Positions 52,290 through 61,188 of a DNA stretch of 64,000 nucleotides are shown in pieces. The position numbers were made by a program, and so were the translations under genes. The notes below the pieces were generated by a model. That model searched no databases, was not told the DNA's origin, and saw only the letters and a program-made list of their open reading frames with translations. The DNA is taken from NCBI GenBank assembly GCA_965231925.1, contig OZ246894.1:1550001-1614000 (forward strand), in the 5' to 3' direction. Every line of letters begins with the position of its first letter. Position 1 is the first letter of the stretch. Origin of the DNA: Poriferisodalis sp965231925. Its GTDB lineage: Bacteria; Actinomycetota; Acidimicrobiia; Acidimicrobiales; Poriferisodalaceae.

Positions 52290-55115
52290 TCATGGCTGCA
52301 ACGCCGGTAGGTACACGAAGATGCCGAGCACGTCGGCGGGCAGCAGGGGTTCTGCTTGATAGCGGGACAGCATGCCGCCGCGGCGTCCCGCTGCCTGGCG
52401 GACGCGGGCGTGCGCATCGGCCAACTCCGTGGCACGACGCTGGGCGGCTGCATCGATACCCGGGCGCCATGCGGGCTCGGAGGCGAGCACGTCATCGATC
52501 AGGTGCCGCTGCAGGCCTTCGTCGACGTTCTCGGTTGGATTGGCGCGCAGCAACGCTTCCGCTGATGCATCGTCGATCCATTCCGGCGATGTCGTGCCGC
52601 CGGTGAAGGCCATCACCACAGCGTCTTCGGCGAGCATCGCATTGTGGCCTGTGCGGCCTTCAGATGTGAGGTTGATGCGAAATCGACAAAGGAACAAAGT
52701 CGTCTTGCGAGCAACGTCATCGGTTGCGATGACTCCGGCGCGTGCGGCCGGGCCGTCGAGCAGCGGGTCCAATGCCTCGTTGAGCAGGTGCCCGGCGAGA
52801 CCCTCCACAAACGGGACGGTGCGAGAGAGATAGGCGACACCCTCGCCGACAGGCAGGTCGAATGCGGCATGCACTGCGGCCTGGTCGCTCGGCATCCCAA
52901 GCGCGTCGCGCAGCGCCAATGGTGCGTCACTCAAATCGAGCATCGTCGGTGTATCGGCGCTTGCGACTCCGCCATACGCGGCGACGCTCGTGCGGACGAA
53001 TTGCTCCACATCGGCACCCGAACCGACGGCTGCCTGCAGAGCCACGAGTTCTTCACCTACCTCGGCGGGATCGATGGTGTGCTGCGCAAAGATCGAACGG
53101 GATTGACGCTCGCGCCGCTCCGCATCGTCCCACTGCAGGTGAAGATGCTCAGTCGTGGGACGGAGGTACTCATCCAGGCCGGGCAACCGCTCTTCAATGG
53201 ACAACTCGGAGCGAGTGAGCACGCTCTCGGCCAGTGCCTCGATTACGTCTCCGGTGCTTCCCGGCACCGGGATCGACACGCCGAGTGCATTCCTGATCGC
53301 GACATGCTTGCGCAGCAGCACGTCGTGAACGGTTTGGTCGATTTGGTTGTCGGCACCGTAGAAGGTGACGACGCGGACCTCAGGTGCTTGCTGTCCGAAG
53401 CGGTCGACTCTGCCCTCCCGCTGTTCGAGGCGTGTCGGGTTCCAAGGCAGGTCGTAGTGCATGACGGCCGAGAAGTGGTCTTGCAGGTTGATGCCCTCGC
53501 TGAGGCAGTCGGTAGCAACAAGAACGCGGCGTGGGCAGTCACCGAGAGTTTCCACTCGTGCTTCTCGATCGGATGGCGGAATGCGACCCGTGACCGCTTC
53601 GACGGAGACGCCAAGCCGCTTGGGCAGCCGGTCGCGAAGTTGACGTGCAACGTACTCGGCGGTCTCAATGAACCGGCAGAACACGATCGGGCTGAAGCCG
53701 TCACCGAGCAATTGCTTCACCAGTGCTATTGCGTCCAAGAGCTTCTGGTCGTCATCTCCGTCGAGCATGTCCGCAGTGGCGGCGAATTGACGCAATTTAC
53801 GAGTGACGGGACTGTCGCTGGATAGCTCGCTGTCGCTTCCGGGGACGACATCGATGCCCTCCTCGGCCTCGTCAAGGTCGAGAACAGTCTGACGTCCGAT
53901 CAGATCGGCTTCCTCGGCCGTAGTCGCCTCGGCAGTAGCGGCGCGAGTTCGCATGGTGGCCGCCGCTGCGGCAGGGCTGGAGGCCAGTGCCCGAAGCAAT
54001 CCGAGCGCCGACCACCATCGCACCCGCTGGCGATGTCCATCTGCGGTCCGCACAGTGGAGCGTGCGAAGCCCAGCACCTCCGCAAACAGGCTGCGATAGG
54101 AACTCGACAGCGTGTAGGTGGCTTCGGCCTCAGTTCGAGTCGGGAACTGAGTGTCGACTCGCAGATAGTGGCGAATGTCGCTCCGTCGGCGCTGCACGAG
54201 GTGACGGGCCAGTTCTTCTCGCAACTGACGGTGTTGCTCGCCGGCGAGCGTGTCGGGCAATCCCTCGAATTTGGCATCCACCAGCGACAACAGGCTGCGA
54301 AACGACCCTTCCTTGCCTGAGTGGGGCGTTGCCGTCACGAGGATGAGGTGCCGATTTGAGTCAGCGGCCAGATCGTGGACGAGCTGGAAACGTTGATGGC
54401 GAGCGCCGGAGCCTTCGGCGGAGTCTGCACAGGCATGTGCCTCGTCAACGATCACGAGCTCGGGGCACGCCCGGACGAAGTCGTCACGCCGCCGGTCCGA
54501 CTTGATGAAGTCGACCGAGACGACAGTGTGGTCGTACACGTCGAATACTGACTGGTCGTGGCCGAGCCCTCGTTCGAGGCGGCCTGCTGTGGAACTCAGC
54601 ACAAGCTCAGCATCGATGTGGAACTTGTCCGCCAGTTCCGCTTTCCACTGTTCAGCCAAATGAGGTGGGCACAGGACGCACGACCGGCGCGCTGACCCCT
54701 GCTCCAACAGCTCCTTGGCAATGAGCGCCGATTCGATGGTCTTACCAATCGCGACGTCGTCGGCGATGAGCAACCGCACCGGGTCGAGCTTGAGGGCCAT
54801 CAGCAGCGGCACGATTTGGTAGGGCCTGGGGATCACTGCAATCTTGGCCACCGAGCGGAAGGGGCCTGCGCTGGAACGAAAACCGAGTCTCAGCGCATCT
54901 CGCAACATCTGGGCCGACCGGTGGTCGCCCAAATGGTCGAGTCGAGGTAAATCGAAAGTGGCGGGTTCGACTGATTCGAGAGCCGTGAGGATGCCAGTCT
55001 CCTCATGGTCGGTGCCGCCCAGAGGACGAACGATGACCAACTCGTCGGTGGATTCGGGCAGCACAGTCCACTCGCGGTCGCGTGCACGTACGAGGGAGCC
55101 CGGGGCGAAGTTCAC
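52290..55115 (-). CDS. SNF2/RapA-like helicase (DrmD-like)
   Basis: A 941-residue SF2 ATPase. The N-terminal module (FAPGSLVRARDREWTVLPES, then VRPLGG) precedes motif I LIADDVAIGKTIE (near residue 125), DEAH in IVDEAHACAD, motif III VTATPHSG, and C-terminal motifs FCRFIETAEYVARQL, DCLSEGINLQ and WNPTRLEQREGRVDRFGQ. Motif I reads DDVAIGKT where most SNF2 proteins have DEVGLGKT. The architecture matches DrmD of class 1 DISARM. The GTG start at 55115 overlaps the upstream stop (GTGA), and the stop overlaps the methylase ATG (ATGA), so the three genes are one translational unit. Confidence 0.88.
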   Translation of the reverse strand: MNFAPGSLVRARDREWTVLPESTDELVIVRPLGGTDHEETGILTALESVEPATFDLPRLDHLGDHRSAQMLRDALRLGFRSSAGPFRSVAKIAVIPRPYQIVPLLMALKLDPVRLLIADDVAIGKTIESALIAKELLEQGSARRSCVLCPPHLAEQWKAELADKFHIDAELVLSSTAGRLERGLGHDQSVFDVYDHTVVSVDFIKSDRRRDDFVRACPELVIVDEAHACADSAEGSGARHQRFQLVHDLAADSNRHLILVTATPHSGKEGSFRSLLSLVDAKFEGLPDTLAGEQHRQLREELARHLVQRRRSDIRHYLRVDTQFPTRTEAEATYTLSSSYRSLFAEVLGFARSTVRTADGHRQRVRWWSALGLLRALASSPAAAAATMRTRAATAEATTAEEADLIGRQTVLDLDEAEEGIDVVPGSDSELSSDSPVTRKLRQFAATADMLDGDDDQKLLDAIALVKQLLGDGFSPIVFCRFIETAEYVARQLRDRLPKRLGVSVEAVTGRIPPSDREARVETLGDCPRRVLVATDCLSEGINLQDHFSAVMHYDLPWNPTRLEQREGRVDRFGQQAPEVRVVTFYGADNQIDQTVHDVLLRKHVAIRNALGVSIPVPGSTGDVIEALAESVLTRSELSIEERLPGLDEYLRPTTEHLHLQWDDAERRERQSRSIFAQHTIDPAEVGEELVALQAAVGSGADVEQFVRTSVAAYGGVASADTPTMLDLSDAPLALRDALGMPSDQAAVHAAFDLPVGEGVAYLSRTVPFVEGLAGHLLNEALDPLLDGPAARAGVIATDDVARKTTLFLCRFRINLTSEGRTGHNAMLAEDAVVMAFTGGTTSPEWIDDASAEALLRANPTENVDEGLQRHLIDDVLASEPAWRPGIDAAAQRRATELADAHARVRQAAGRRGGMLSRYQAEPLLPADVLGIFVYLPALQP

Positions 55116-58100
55116 GCCGAGGCGCCCTTGCCAAAGACCCACTCGTGCTCTCTGGCCAGGTCATTCCAGCTCACCGTCTCGCGGCTGAAGCGAATGACCG
55201 TCATTCCCATGTCGTTGAGTGCTGCCGCTTGCTCGGCATCTTTTGCCTTCTGGCCCGCGAAATCGTGGTGGGGACCGTCGACGTAGATGGCAGCGCGCTG
55301 GTCCGTGTAGAAGAAGTCGACGCGCGTCCTGGCTTGCTCGATGAAGTGCTGAGCGCGGTCGGGCTTGCGGTAGCCGCTGCGTTCGAGGAAGTCCAAGAAC
55401 TCTCGCTCCAGAGTCGATTCGGTGGCATCGAGAATCTCGGCCTGCTGTACCTCGGTGGGCATAACGTCTGCTCGCCGCAAGCCGAGCAGCATCGGTCGTG
55501 CTTCGTAGCGGTCGAGCAGTTCATGTTCGGTCTGGTTGCGATACGACAGCAGGCAGTCGTAGCAAGCGGCCTCGCATGCCTCGCTGTTCGGGTCGGGCAT
55601 CTCGCCGCCTGAACTGGGGTCGAAATGGCAGATTTCCAGAACCTTGTCGGCTACCCGCTTCCAGAGGGCAGGTTCGTGCAGCAAGCGTCTCAGCGCCCCT
55701 GCCCCACCCTCGGCCGATTCATAGAACAGCAGCACGTTGCGGCTGTCGGTATCTGGCAGCGGCTCGGCCGCAATCTCGTCTTCTTCGAGTTGGAACACCA
55801 CTTGGAAGCCGAGCTTCAATGCAGCCTGCAGAGACGCCATCTGCTCCACGTCCATAGGTGCGTAGGGCTCCACGAGCAGCACGTTGCGGCTGTCTTCGAC
55901 GTAGGGAACAACCCGCTTGGTTCGGTTCGACATGGGGTCGTCCGGGTCCTTGGCGTCGTCGTCATCCTTGGCCCAGTAGCCGCGCTCGGTGTCGAGCACA
56001 AAGCCGTGCTGGGCCTTGTTCTTGCGGCGACGCCACCCCAGGTTGATGCGCCAGATGGTGGCGGTGTCGCCGTAGGTCAACTTGAGCAGTTCGCCGCCTT
56101 GGGCATCGCGAACGACGGCTTCGTCCGCCGAGAGCCGACCTTCGCGCTCTGCGAAGTTGATGCCGGAGATGATTTCGTAGCCCCTGCGCTGACGTTCCTC
56201 TTCGTCCGAGGTGATGAGGTCGCGCCGCTTGGTGTTGACGTTCTGTAAGCGGAACAAGTTGCGCAGCGGGGAAGCGAGCACGGTGCCGCAGCGCTGGCAG
56301 ACATCCGCGTGAACCGTGCCCCGCAGTGGATGCAAGTATCCGCACTCCGCGCACTGCTTGGCCTCGGCGGTCAGCAGCGACCCATCGTCGGCGTTGTGAA
56401 CGTCGGCGGGGATGCTCACCCCATTGATGACGTATCTGGCGCCTTCGTGATAGATCAGGCTGCGAGGCCCAAACTCGCTGATGGCCAAGAAGCGGGGCCG
56501 CTGCAGAAACTCTGGGTTGCTGCCCCTGCGACTTCGGCGCCCAGGAATGAACGCTGACAGCGGTAGGCGAGGGAACGAGTAACCGGGAAGGAATCCTTCT
56601 GCGGCAAAGTACCGATAGGTATAAAAGTCCGACTGGTGGTGCGCAGCAGAGTCTGCTCGCAAAAGGTCGAGTTGAGCCTCTGCTTCACGCCGAAGTCGCT
56701 CGGCAGCCCGGCGATCCGCGGGAGCGGTGCTGGCGGACTGCTTGATGCGTGACTGCTCTTTTGCCTGCTTGAGGGCGGCCCCGTAGAGGGTCTTCCAGCG
56801 TTGCAGGGCGTGGTGGAAGCGCTCCGGAACGGACTTCAGTACTTGGTCGAGCCACTCGGCATGCCACCAATGGGCTAGGTCGAGGACGTCGGTTATGTCG
56901 TCCAACACCACCAAGGCTCGTCGCCGCGCCGTGGCGCGAGCGCCAGCATCGTCGAGAGCGCGCTGGATTGCCTCGTTGACCTGCGGATCGGTCGCCTCGG
57001 CGTCGGAGCTGTCGCCGTCGGCGAGGTCCAAGACATGCGTCATTGACGAGCCCAAGTCGGCGCCGCTCTCGGCCAGCCAAATCGCGTGCACATGGGCGCG
57101 CAACAGATCCTCGTTGGCCAAATCCAGACGGGGGGCTTCGACCTGGCCCGCCACCATCTGCTCTGGGCGCTTGAAGTAGTACTGGTCGTGTGAACTGCCG
57201 GAGGTGCAGTAGGTGAACACGAGAGCCGGCTGTCCGCTGCGCCCGGCCCGCCCCGAGCGCTGGGCGTAATTGGCCGGCGTAGGCGGCACGTTACGAAGGT
57301 TCACCACGTTGAGCTGAGCGATGTCGACGCCGAGCTCCATGGTGGGTGAGCAGTACAGCACAGGGAGTTCGGCGGAGCGGAAGCGCTCCTCGCGTTCGAT
57401 GCGTGCTTCGTATGGCACTTGTGCCGTGTGTTCGCGGGCCTCCAAGCCGCGGAGGTTCTCGCTGACCGTGGTGTAGAGGTCGACGAAGAACCGGTTGGTG
57501 GCGCGGTCCGTCGGAGTGCTGGGCATGCGGATGGGGTCGTGGTAGGGCGTCGTGCCTTCGTCCGTAACCCATCGCATGGCCGCAGCCGGCAGGTGGTATC
57601 GGGGTGTGCCATCGCGAGCCTTGCCTACTTCGGTCAGCAGCCCGTACTTGCGCAGACCCTCGAAGAGATCACCGATCAGCTTGTCAGTCATTTCCAGGTT
57701 GAGTCCGTGATTGGCGCCGAGCGTTTCAGCTCGGCGCACGTAGCGTCCGAAGCCGCCGCGGGCCGAGACTGGGTAAACATCGCTGTCGTCGCCTCGTCGG
57801 CTGCGGGGAATGGCAGCTCTGGCAGTACGCATCTGGTCAGCGTCGAGAACCCACGGGCCGGTGAGCCGCTGGTCGGATCGTTGTTGCAGCCTCCGCTGGC
57901 CCTCCTCCTCAAGCACATCGACCTTGACGGCGAGTTCTCGCCGGATCGTGTCCAACAGGACCTTGAGCACTCCGGCTCGGCGCTTCGGATCGGCAGCGGC
58001 GAACGCCGGGTGGGCGTCCGTCCACACATCTTCGTCCTCGGCGAGGTCAAGCAGGGACTCGTATTCGATGCGCAGCAGCCCGGTTTGCTCCAAGTTGGGC

Positions 58101-60280
58101 TGTGTGAGCCGCCAACCTCTTCGGAGGTCTTGGTAGGTGCGGTAAGCGAGCACGCCTTGAAGCGCTCGGTCGGTGTCCTGACGCGCGAAGCCCTTCAATT
58201 CGGGTTCTTGTGCGTATTCCTCAAGCGGCAGGCCCAACTGGTCGAAGACGCGCATGGCCAGGTTTTCGTGACTCAACCCCTCGGGCCCCGCCTCGACGGC
58301 TGCGCGGTAGAGCGCCGCTCGCAAGAGGGTGACCTGGACGAAGTCATTGAAATGCCCGGCTTGCAGCGAGGCGTCCTGACGATTGTCCGTGAACGACAAC
58401 AGCTTTTTGGCCTCAGCGGGGAGTTCGGCAGCGCTGCGCAGATGCTCGACGGCCGCTAGCGACATGATGGTGGTGGCGGTGGAGCGACCGTCGGTTCCGA
58501 GCGAGGCGAGGCGGGCGAAGTCGTGCCCGAGCCTGCCGGAGTACGAGACACCACAGGCGAGACAGAACCTGAACGGCGTTGGCGTCCACCAGGCGGTAGC
58601 GCCGCCTTCCGACGGTGCACCCAAGGCATCGACTTGGAACTGCGTTGGGCGGTCACCCCGCCGCGCGCTCTTGACTCGATTCTGGTCGTCGAGCCAATCC
58701 GGTGGTAGCCGCTCGATTTCCTCAGATGGTTCGTGGGGCCACGGCTTTCGAAGGCTCATGCACAAGAACCCGGCCGGGTCATCGCCATCGTCAGATTTGT
58801 CCGCAAGCTCACGCGGTACGAACACTGTGCCGTCCGCAGAGTCGGCTTCGGATAGGACCCGGCGTACGACGTAGTAGTCCTGCCCGCACTCCCGGCAGAA
58901 CGCGAGCGGCAGCAGCGCCTTGGTGCGGTTCGACCCAGCGACGAAACGCTGGCGTTTCAGCGTCAGGTGGCGCTCGGCTGGCGTCTCGGGCGAGGCGTAG
59001 ATAGTGTCACCTCGGCTGAGGAACTGATGCAGGCGGAACGCGAACAGCGGAAGGCCGCGCTCGTTCTTGAAGTCGTAACCCGATAGGAGCTGTCGGCGAA
59101 TGGCTGTTTCACAGTCATCTGATGGCAGTCCAGTGATGCGGCTCAGTTGTTCGGCGGCGCCACCCGGTCCGTCGATCGACCGGGGTGTGGCCCGTACCAA
59201 GCGGCCGTCTTCAGTCTTGACGCCGAAGGTGGACTCGATCCAGCTTGAGAGCGGGTCGTCGATAAAGAGCTGCTTGTCAATCGGTTCGGGATCGATTGAC
59301 GTCAGCCGTGCCGCGAGCTGTGCAACAAAGTCAGCGTCGTCGATGGGGCGCTCCTTGGTGGTGCGCTGGAGTGTTTCGCCGATGACATCGCCTGGTTCGA
59401 CGGGTGCACCGAAGATGGTGGAGCCGACCTCGGCCACTCTGGCTTGGCGGTCGTCGTAGCTGCCCTCGCTGGACAGCGTGGCCGACGTGCCGACGCATTG
59501 AAGCTCGGATGAACCGGCCGCTTCCCGCAGACGGCGAACGAGCATCGACACGTCGGCGCCTTGGCGCCCTCGATAGGAGTGAAGTTCGTCAAGCACTAGA
59601 TAGCGCAGGTTCTTGAAGTTCTGGACCAACCGCTTGTCGATGTGCCTCGTGAGGATCAGCTCGAGCATTACGTAGTTGGTCAGGATGATGTCCGGCGGAT
59701 TCTGTTGAAGCCGCTCGCGCGCCTCGTGACCGTCTTGTCCGGTGTAACGAGCGAACGTGACCGGAGGCTCTTGCCACGGGCCGCGTTCCAAGAACTTGCC
59801 GAGCTCTTCGAGCTGGCTGTTGGCGAGGGCGTTCATCGGGTAGACCACCACGGCCTTGACGCCATTGCCGGATCCTGTTCGCAGCACATGGTCTACGATG
59901 GGGATGATGTAGGCGAGGCTCTTGCCGGAGCCTGTGCCTGTGGTGAGCATGTAGTTGCGATCTCGCTTGGCTGCCCGGATGGCCTCGGCCTGATGCTTGT
60001 GGAGCGTCATGGGCCGGCCGGTCAGATCGGATGGCGACTTGTCGATGCGAAAGATGTCGCGGCAACCATCGTGAAGCAGGCCGTCATCCGCCAATTCGTC
60101 GATCGTGCCGCCCGGTTCGAAGGCGGGGTTCAGGCCGATCTGCGGGGCTGGCCAGAGGCGCTGTTCGTCCAGCGCATCGCGTACGAACCCATCGACCCGC
60201 TCATCGGAGATCGTCAAGAAGCTGGTGGCGTAGTGGCGGTATCTGGCAACCAAGCCATCCCGAAGCTCGAATACGTCCAC
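55112..60280 (-). CDS. DEAD/DEAH helicase with DUF1998 and C-terminal nuclease-like domain
   Basis: A 1722-residue protein. It has Walker A TTGTGSGKS (residues 113-121), DELH in YLVLDELHSYRGRQGADVS, motif III GTSATL, and helicase-C motifs MELGVDIAQLNVVNL and YAQRSGRAGRSGQPA. Cys clusters follow (FCRECGQDYY, CLACGVSY, CAECGYLHP with CQRCGTV), then the DUF1998 signature ESAEGGAGALRRLLHE with CEAACYDCLLSY. The last 90 residues resemble a DUF559/Vsr-type nuclease (QARTRVDFFYTDQRAAIYVD, then MTVIRFSRETV). In DISARM the helicase (DrmA) and DUF1998 protein (DrmB) are separate; here one chain combines both and adds a nuclease. DruE of Druantia and YprA-like helicases are alternative relatives. First gene of the operon. 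Confidence 0.85.
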   Translation of the reverse strand: MDVFELRDGLVARYRHYATSFLTISDERVDGFVRDALDEQRLWPAPQIGLNPAFEPGGTIDELADDGLLHDGCRDIFRIDKSPSDLTGRPMTLHKHQAEAIRAAKRDRNYMLTTGTGSGKSLAYIIPIVDHVLRTGSGNGVKAVVVYPMNALANSQLEELGKFLERGPWQEPPVTFARYTGQDGHEARERLQQNPPDIILTNYVMLELILTRHIDKRLVQNFKNLRYLVLDELHSYRGRQGADVSMLVRRLREAAGSSELQCVGTSATLSSEGSYDDRQARVAEVGSTIFGAPVEPGDVIGETLQRTTKERPIDDADFVAQLAARLTSIDPEPIDKQLFIDDPLSSWIESTFGVKTEDGRLVRATPRSIDGPGGAAEQLSRITGLPSDDCETAIRRQLLSGYDFKNERGLPLFAFRLHQFLSRGDTIYASPETPAERHLTLKRQRFVAGSNRTKALLPLAFCRECGQDYYVVRRVLSEADSADGTVFVPRELADKSDDGDDPAGFLCMSLRKPWPHEPSEEIERLPPDWLDDQNRVKSARRGDRPTQFQVDALGAPSEGGATAWWTPTPFRFCLACGVSYSGRLGHDFARLASLGTDGRSTATTIMSLAAVEHLRSAAELPAEAKKLLSFTDNRQDASLQAGHFNDFVQVTLLRAALYRAAVEAGPEGLSHENLAMRVFDQLGLPLEEYAQEPELKGFARQDTDRALQGVLAYRTYQDLRRGWRLTQPNLEQTGLLRIEYESLLDLAEDEDVWTDAHPAFAAADPKRRAGVLKVLLDTIRRELAVKVDVLEEEGQRRLQQRSDQRLTGPWVLDADQMRTARAAIPRSRRGDDSDVYPVSARGGFGRYVRRAETLGANHGLNLEMTDKLIGDLFEGLRKYGLLTEVGKARDGTPRYHLPAAAMRWVTDEGTTPYHDPIRMPSTPTDRATNRFFVDLYTTVSENLRGLEAREHTAQVPYEARIEREERFRSAELPVLYCSPTMELGVDIAQLNVVNLRNVPPTPANYAQRSGRAGRSGQPALVFTYCTSGSSHDQYYFKRPEQMVAGQVEAPRLDLANEDLLRAHVHAIWLAESGADLGSSMTHVLDLADGDSSDAEATDPQVNEAIQRALDDAGARATARRRALVVLDDITDVLDLAHWWHAEWLDQVLKSVPERFHHALQRWKTLYGAALKQAKEQSRIKQSASTAPADRRAAERLRREAEAQLDLLRADSAAHHQSDFYTYRYFAAEGFLPGYSFPRLPLSAFIPGRRSRRGSNPEFLQRPRFLAISEFGPRSLIYHEGARYVINGVSIPADVHNADDGSLLTAEAKQCAECGYLHPLRGTVHADVCQRCGTVLASPLRNLFRLQNVNTKRRDLITSDEEERQRRGYEIISGINFAEREGRLSADEAVVRDAQGGELLKLTYGDTATIWRINLGWRRRKNKAQHGFVLDTERGYWAKDDDDAKDPDDPMSNRTKRVVPYVEDSRNVLLVEPYAPMDVEQMASLQAALKLGFQVVFQLEEDEIAAEPLPDTDSRNVLLFYESAEGGAGALRRLLHEPALWKRVADKVLEICHFDPSSGGEMPDPNSEACEAACYDCLLSYRNQTEHELLDRYEARPMLLGLRRADVMPTEVQQAEILDATESTLEREFLDFLERSGYRKPDRAQHFIEQARTRVDFFYTDQRAAIYVDGPHHDFAGQKAKDAEQAAALNDMGMTVIRFSRETVSWNDLAREHEWVFGKGASA

Positions 60281-60503
60281 TGCCTACCTCAGCCGCTCCT
60301 GATCGTCACCGTGTGAGCGGCTCCTGTCGTCATGAGCGGCACACACGGGGTTCAAGGTAGTGCTGCTGGAGCCGTAGTGACCCACGAGAGCTGCGGTGCC
60401 GGTCCAACCCGACCTCAGGAGAAATCGACTGGGGCTGGTCGTTCGACGCGCGCTACCGTGTCGGCAAGCGATACGTGTAGCAATGAAAATGAGGAGAGAT
60501 CGC

Positions 60504-60707
60504 ATGTCACACCTGCATCGTGCGACTGCCGAGCTGTTCGGAGACGCACGTCATCACCTCGCTACATGTTTGGAACTGCCGAAGCCCAAGGGAGACTCTT
60601 GGGCCCAAGCCAGACGTGACATTACGCGTGCATCGCGGTCGGTGGGCCGCGGTGTGCGAACGGCGATGGAGACGATTCAAGCGGAGCGGGATGCCGCCGA
60701 GGAATGA
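60504..60707 (+). CDS. Small hypothetical protein preceding a DUF2335 gene
   Basis: A 67-residue, helical, basic protein (MSHLHRATAELFGDARHHLA...). ATG 60504 is chosen because GAGGAGA lies 6 bases upstream; an in-frame ATG at 60483 is possible. The stop overlaps the next start (ATGA, 60704-60707). No family recognised. It is divergent from the helicase operon, with about 220 bp between. Confidence 0.6.
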   Translation: MSHLHRATAELFGDARHHLATCLELPKPKGDSWAQARRDITRASRSVGRGVRTAMETIQAERDAAEE

Positions 60708-61180
60708 CCGACGATCTTGAGCCTGTCGGCGATGTCGCCGACGGCGAAGAAGTCGAACTAGGCAACAGTGACTCGGCGGGGCTCATTCGTACGTCGGCAC
60801 ACGTTGAAGTGCAGAAGGTCCACGAAGGGCCGTTGCCGGCGCCGGAGGATTTTGCGCGCTACGAGAAGGTTCTTCCGGGAGCCGCCGAGCGCATTATGAC
60901 GCTCACCGAGTCCACCGTCGAGCATCGACACCGGATAGACGACCGCCACTTGAACATGGTCGAGCGGCTGGCCGACCGTTGCCTGACGGCAGCGGTGATT
61001 CTCGGCCTTGCGGTGATCACAGCGGCGTTCGTCATTGCGCTTGTCTTGGTTGTACAAGGCGAGGCAGCCTGGGGTGCAGGAATCGCAGTAGTCGACCTCG
61101 TCGCTGCGACAATTGGGTTGACCCGAATGATGCGCCGTAAACCGACGCCGATGCCCGACGATGACAGCGCCGACAGTTGA
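60704..61180 (+). CDS. DUF2335-family membrane protein
   Basis: A 158-residue protein with the DUF2335 core: HEGPLPAPEDFARYEKVLPG, then AAERIMTLTESTVEHRHRID. Two transmembrane helices follow (CLTAAVILGLAVITAAFVIA and GAGIAVVDLVAATIGLTRM) and a short basic tail. DUF2335 proteins are frequent on mobile elements and have no settled function. It is coupled to the 67-residue gene upstream by an ATGA overlap and lies beside the DISARM-like operon, so it may be an accessory membrane part of that island (inference). Confidence 0.8.
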   Translation: MTDDLEPVGDVADGEEVELGNSDSAGLIRTSAHVEVQKVHEGPLPAPEDFARYEKVLPGAAERIMTLTESTVEHRHRIDDRHLNMVERLADRCLTAAVILGLAVITAAFVIALVLVVQGEAAWGAGIAVVDLVAATIGLTRMMRRKPTPMPDDDSADS

Positions 61181-61188
61181 CCGAACTC

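Larger units (their letters stand above)
47928..52293 (-). pseudogene. Eco57I-type N6-adenine methylase of a DISARM-like operon, broken twice
   Basis: About 1420 codons in three pieces. The first, from ATG 52293 (overlapping the SNF2 stop as ATGA), runs MSEFVSVTSVGG to HLLKAVRNL. The second starts after a 101-bp inserted element and carries DYRNLGAEELGSIYEGLLEL, SAM motif DPACGSGHF (near 50700) and catalytic NPPWERV (49862-49882). The third (frame open to 47928, first start codon 48644) holds the specificity-type C-terminus, with LGNSASVLEY and NFYIVKQLPVL. Removing the element and one target duplication (104 bases) restores piece 1 to piece 2 exactly. Pieces 2 and 3 differ by a frameshift: piece 2 stops at 48611, and piece 3 is open in its own frame from just beyond a (GGTTC)5 tract. 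The family matches DISARM class 1 methylases (DrmMI). Confidence 0.85.
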
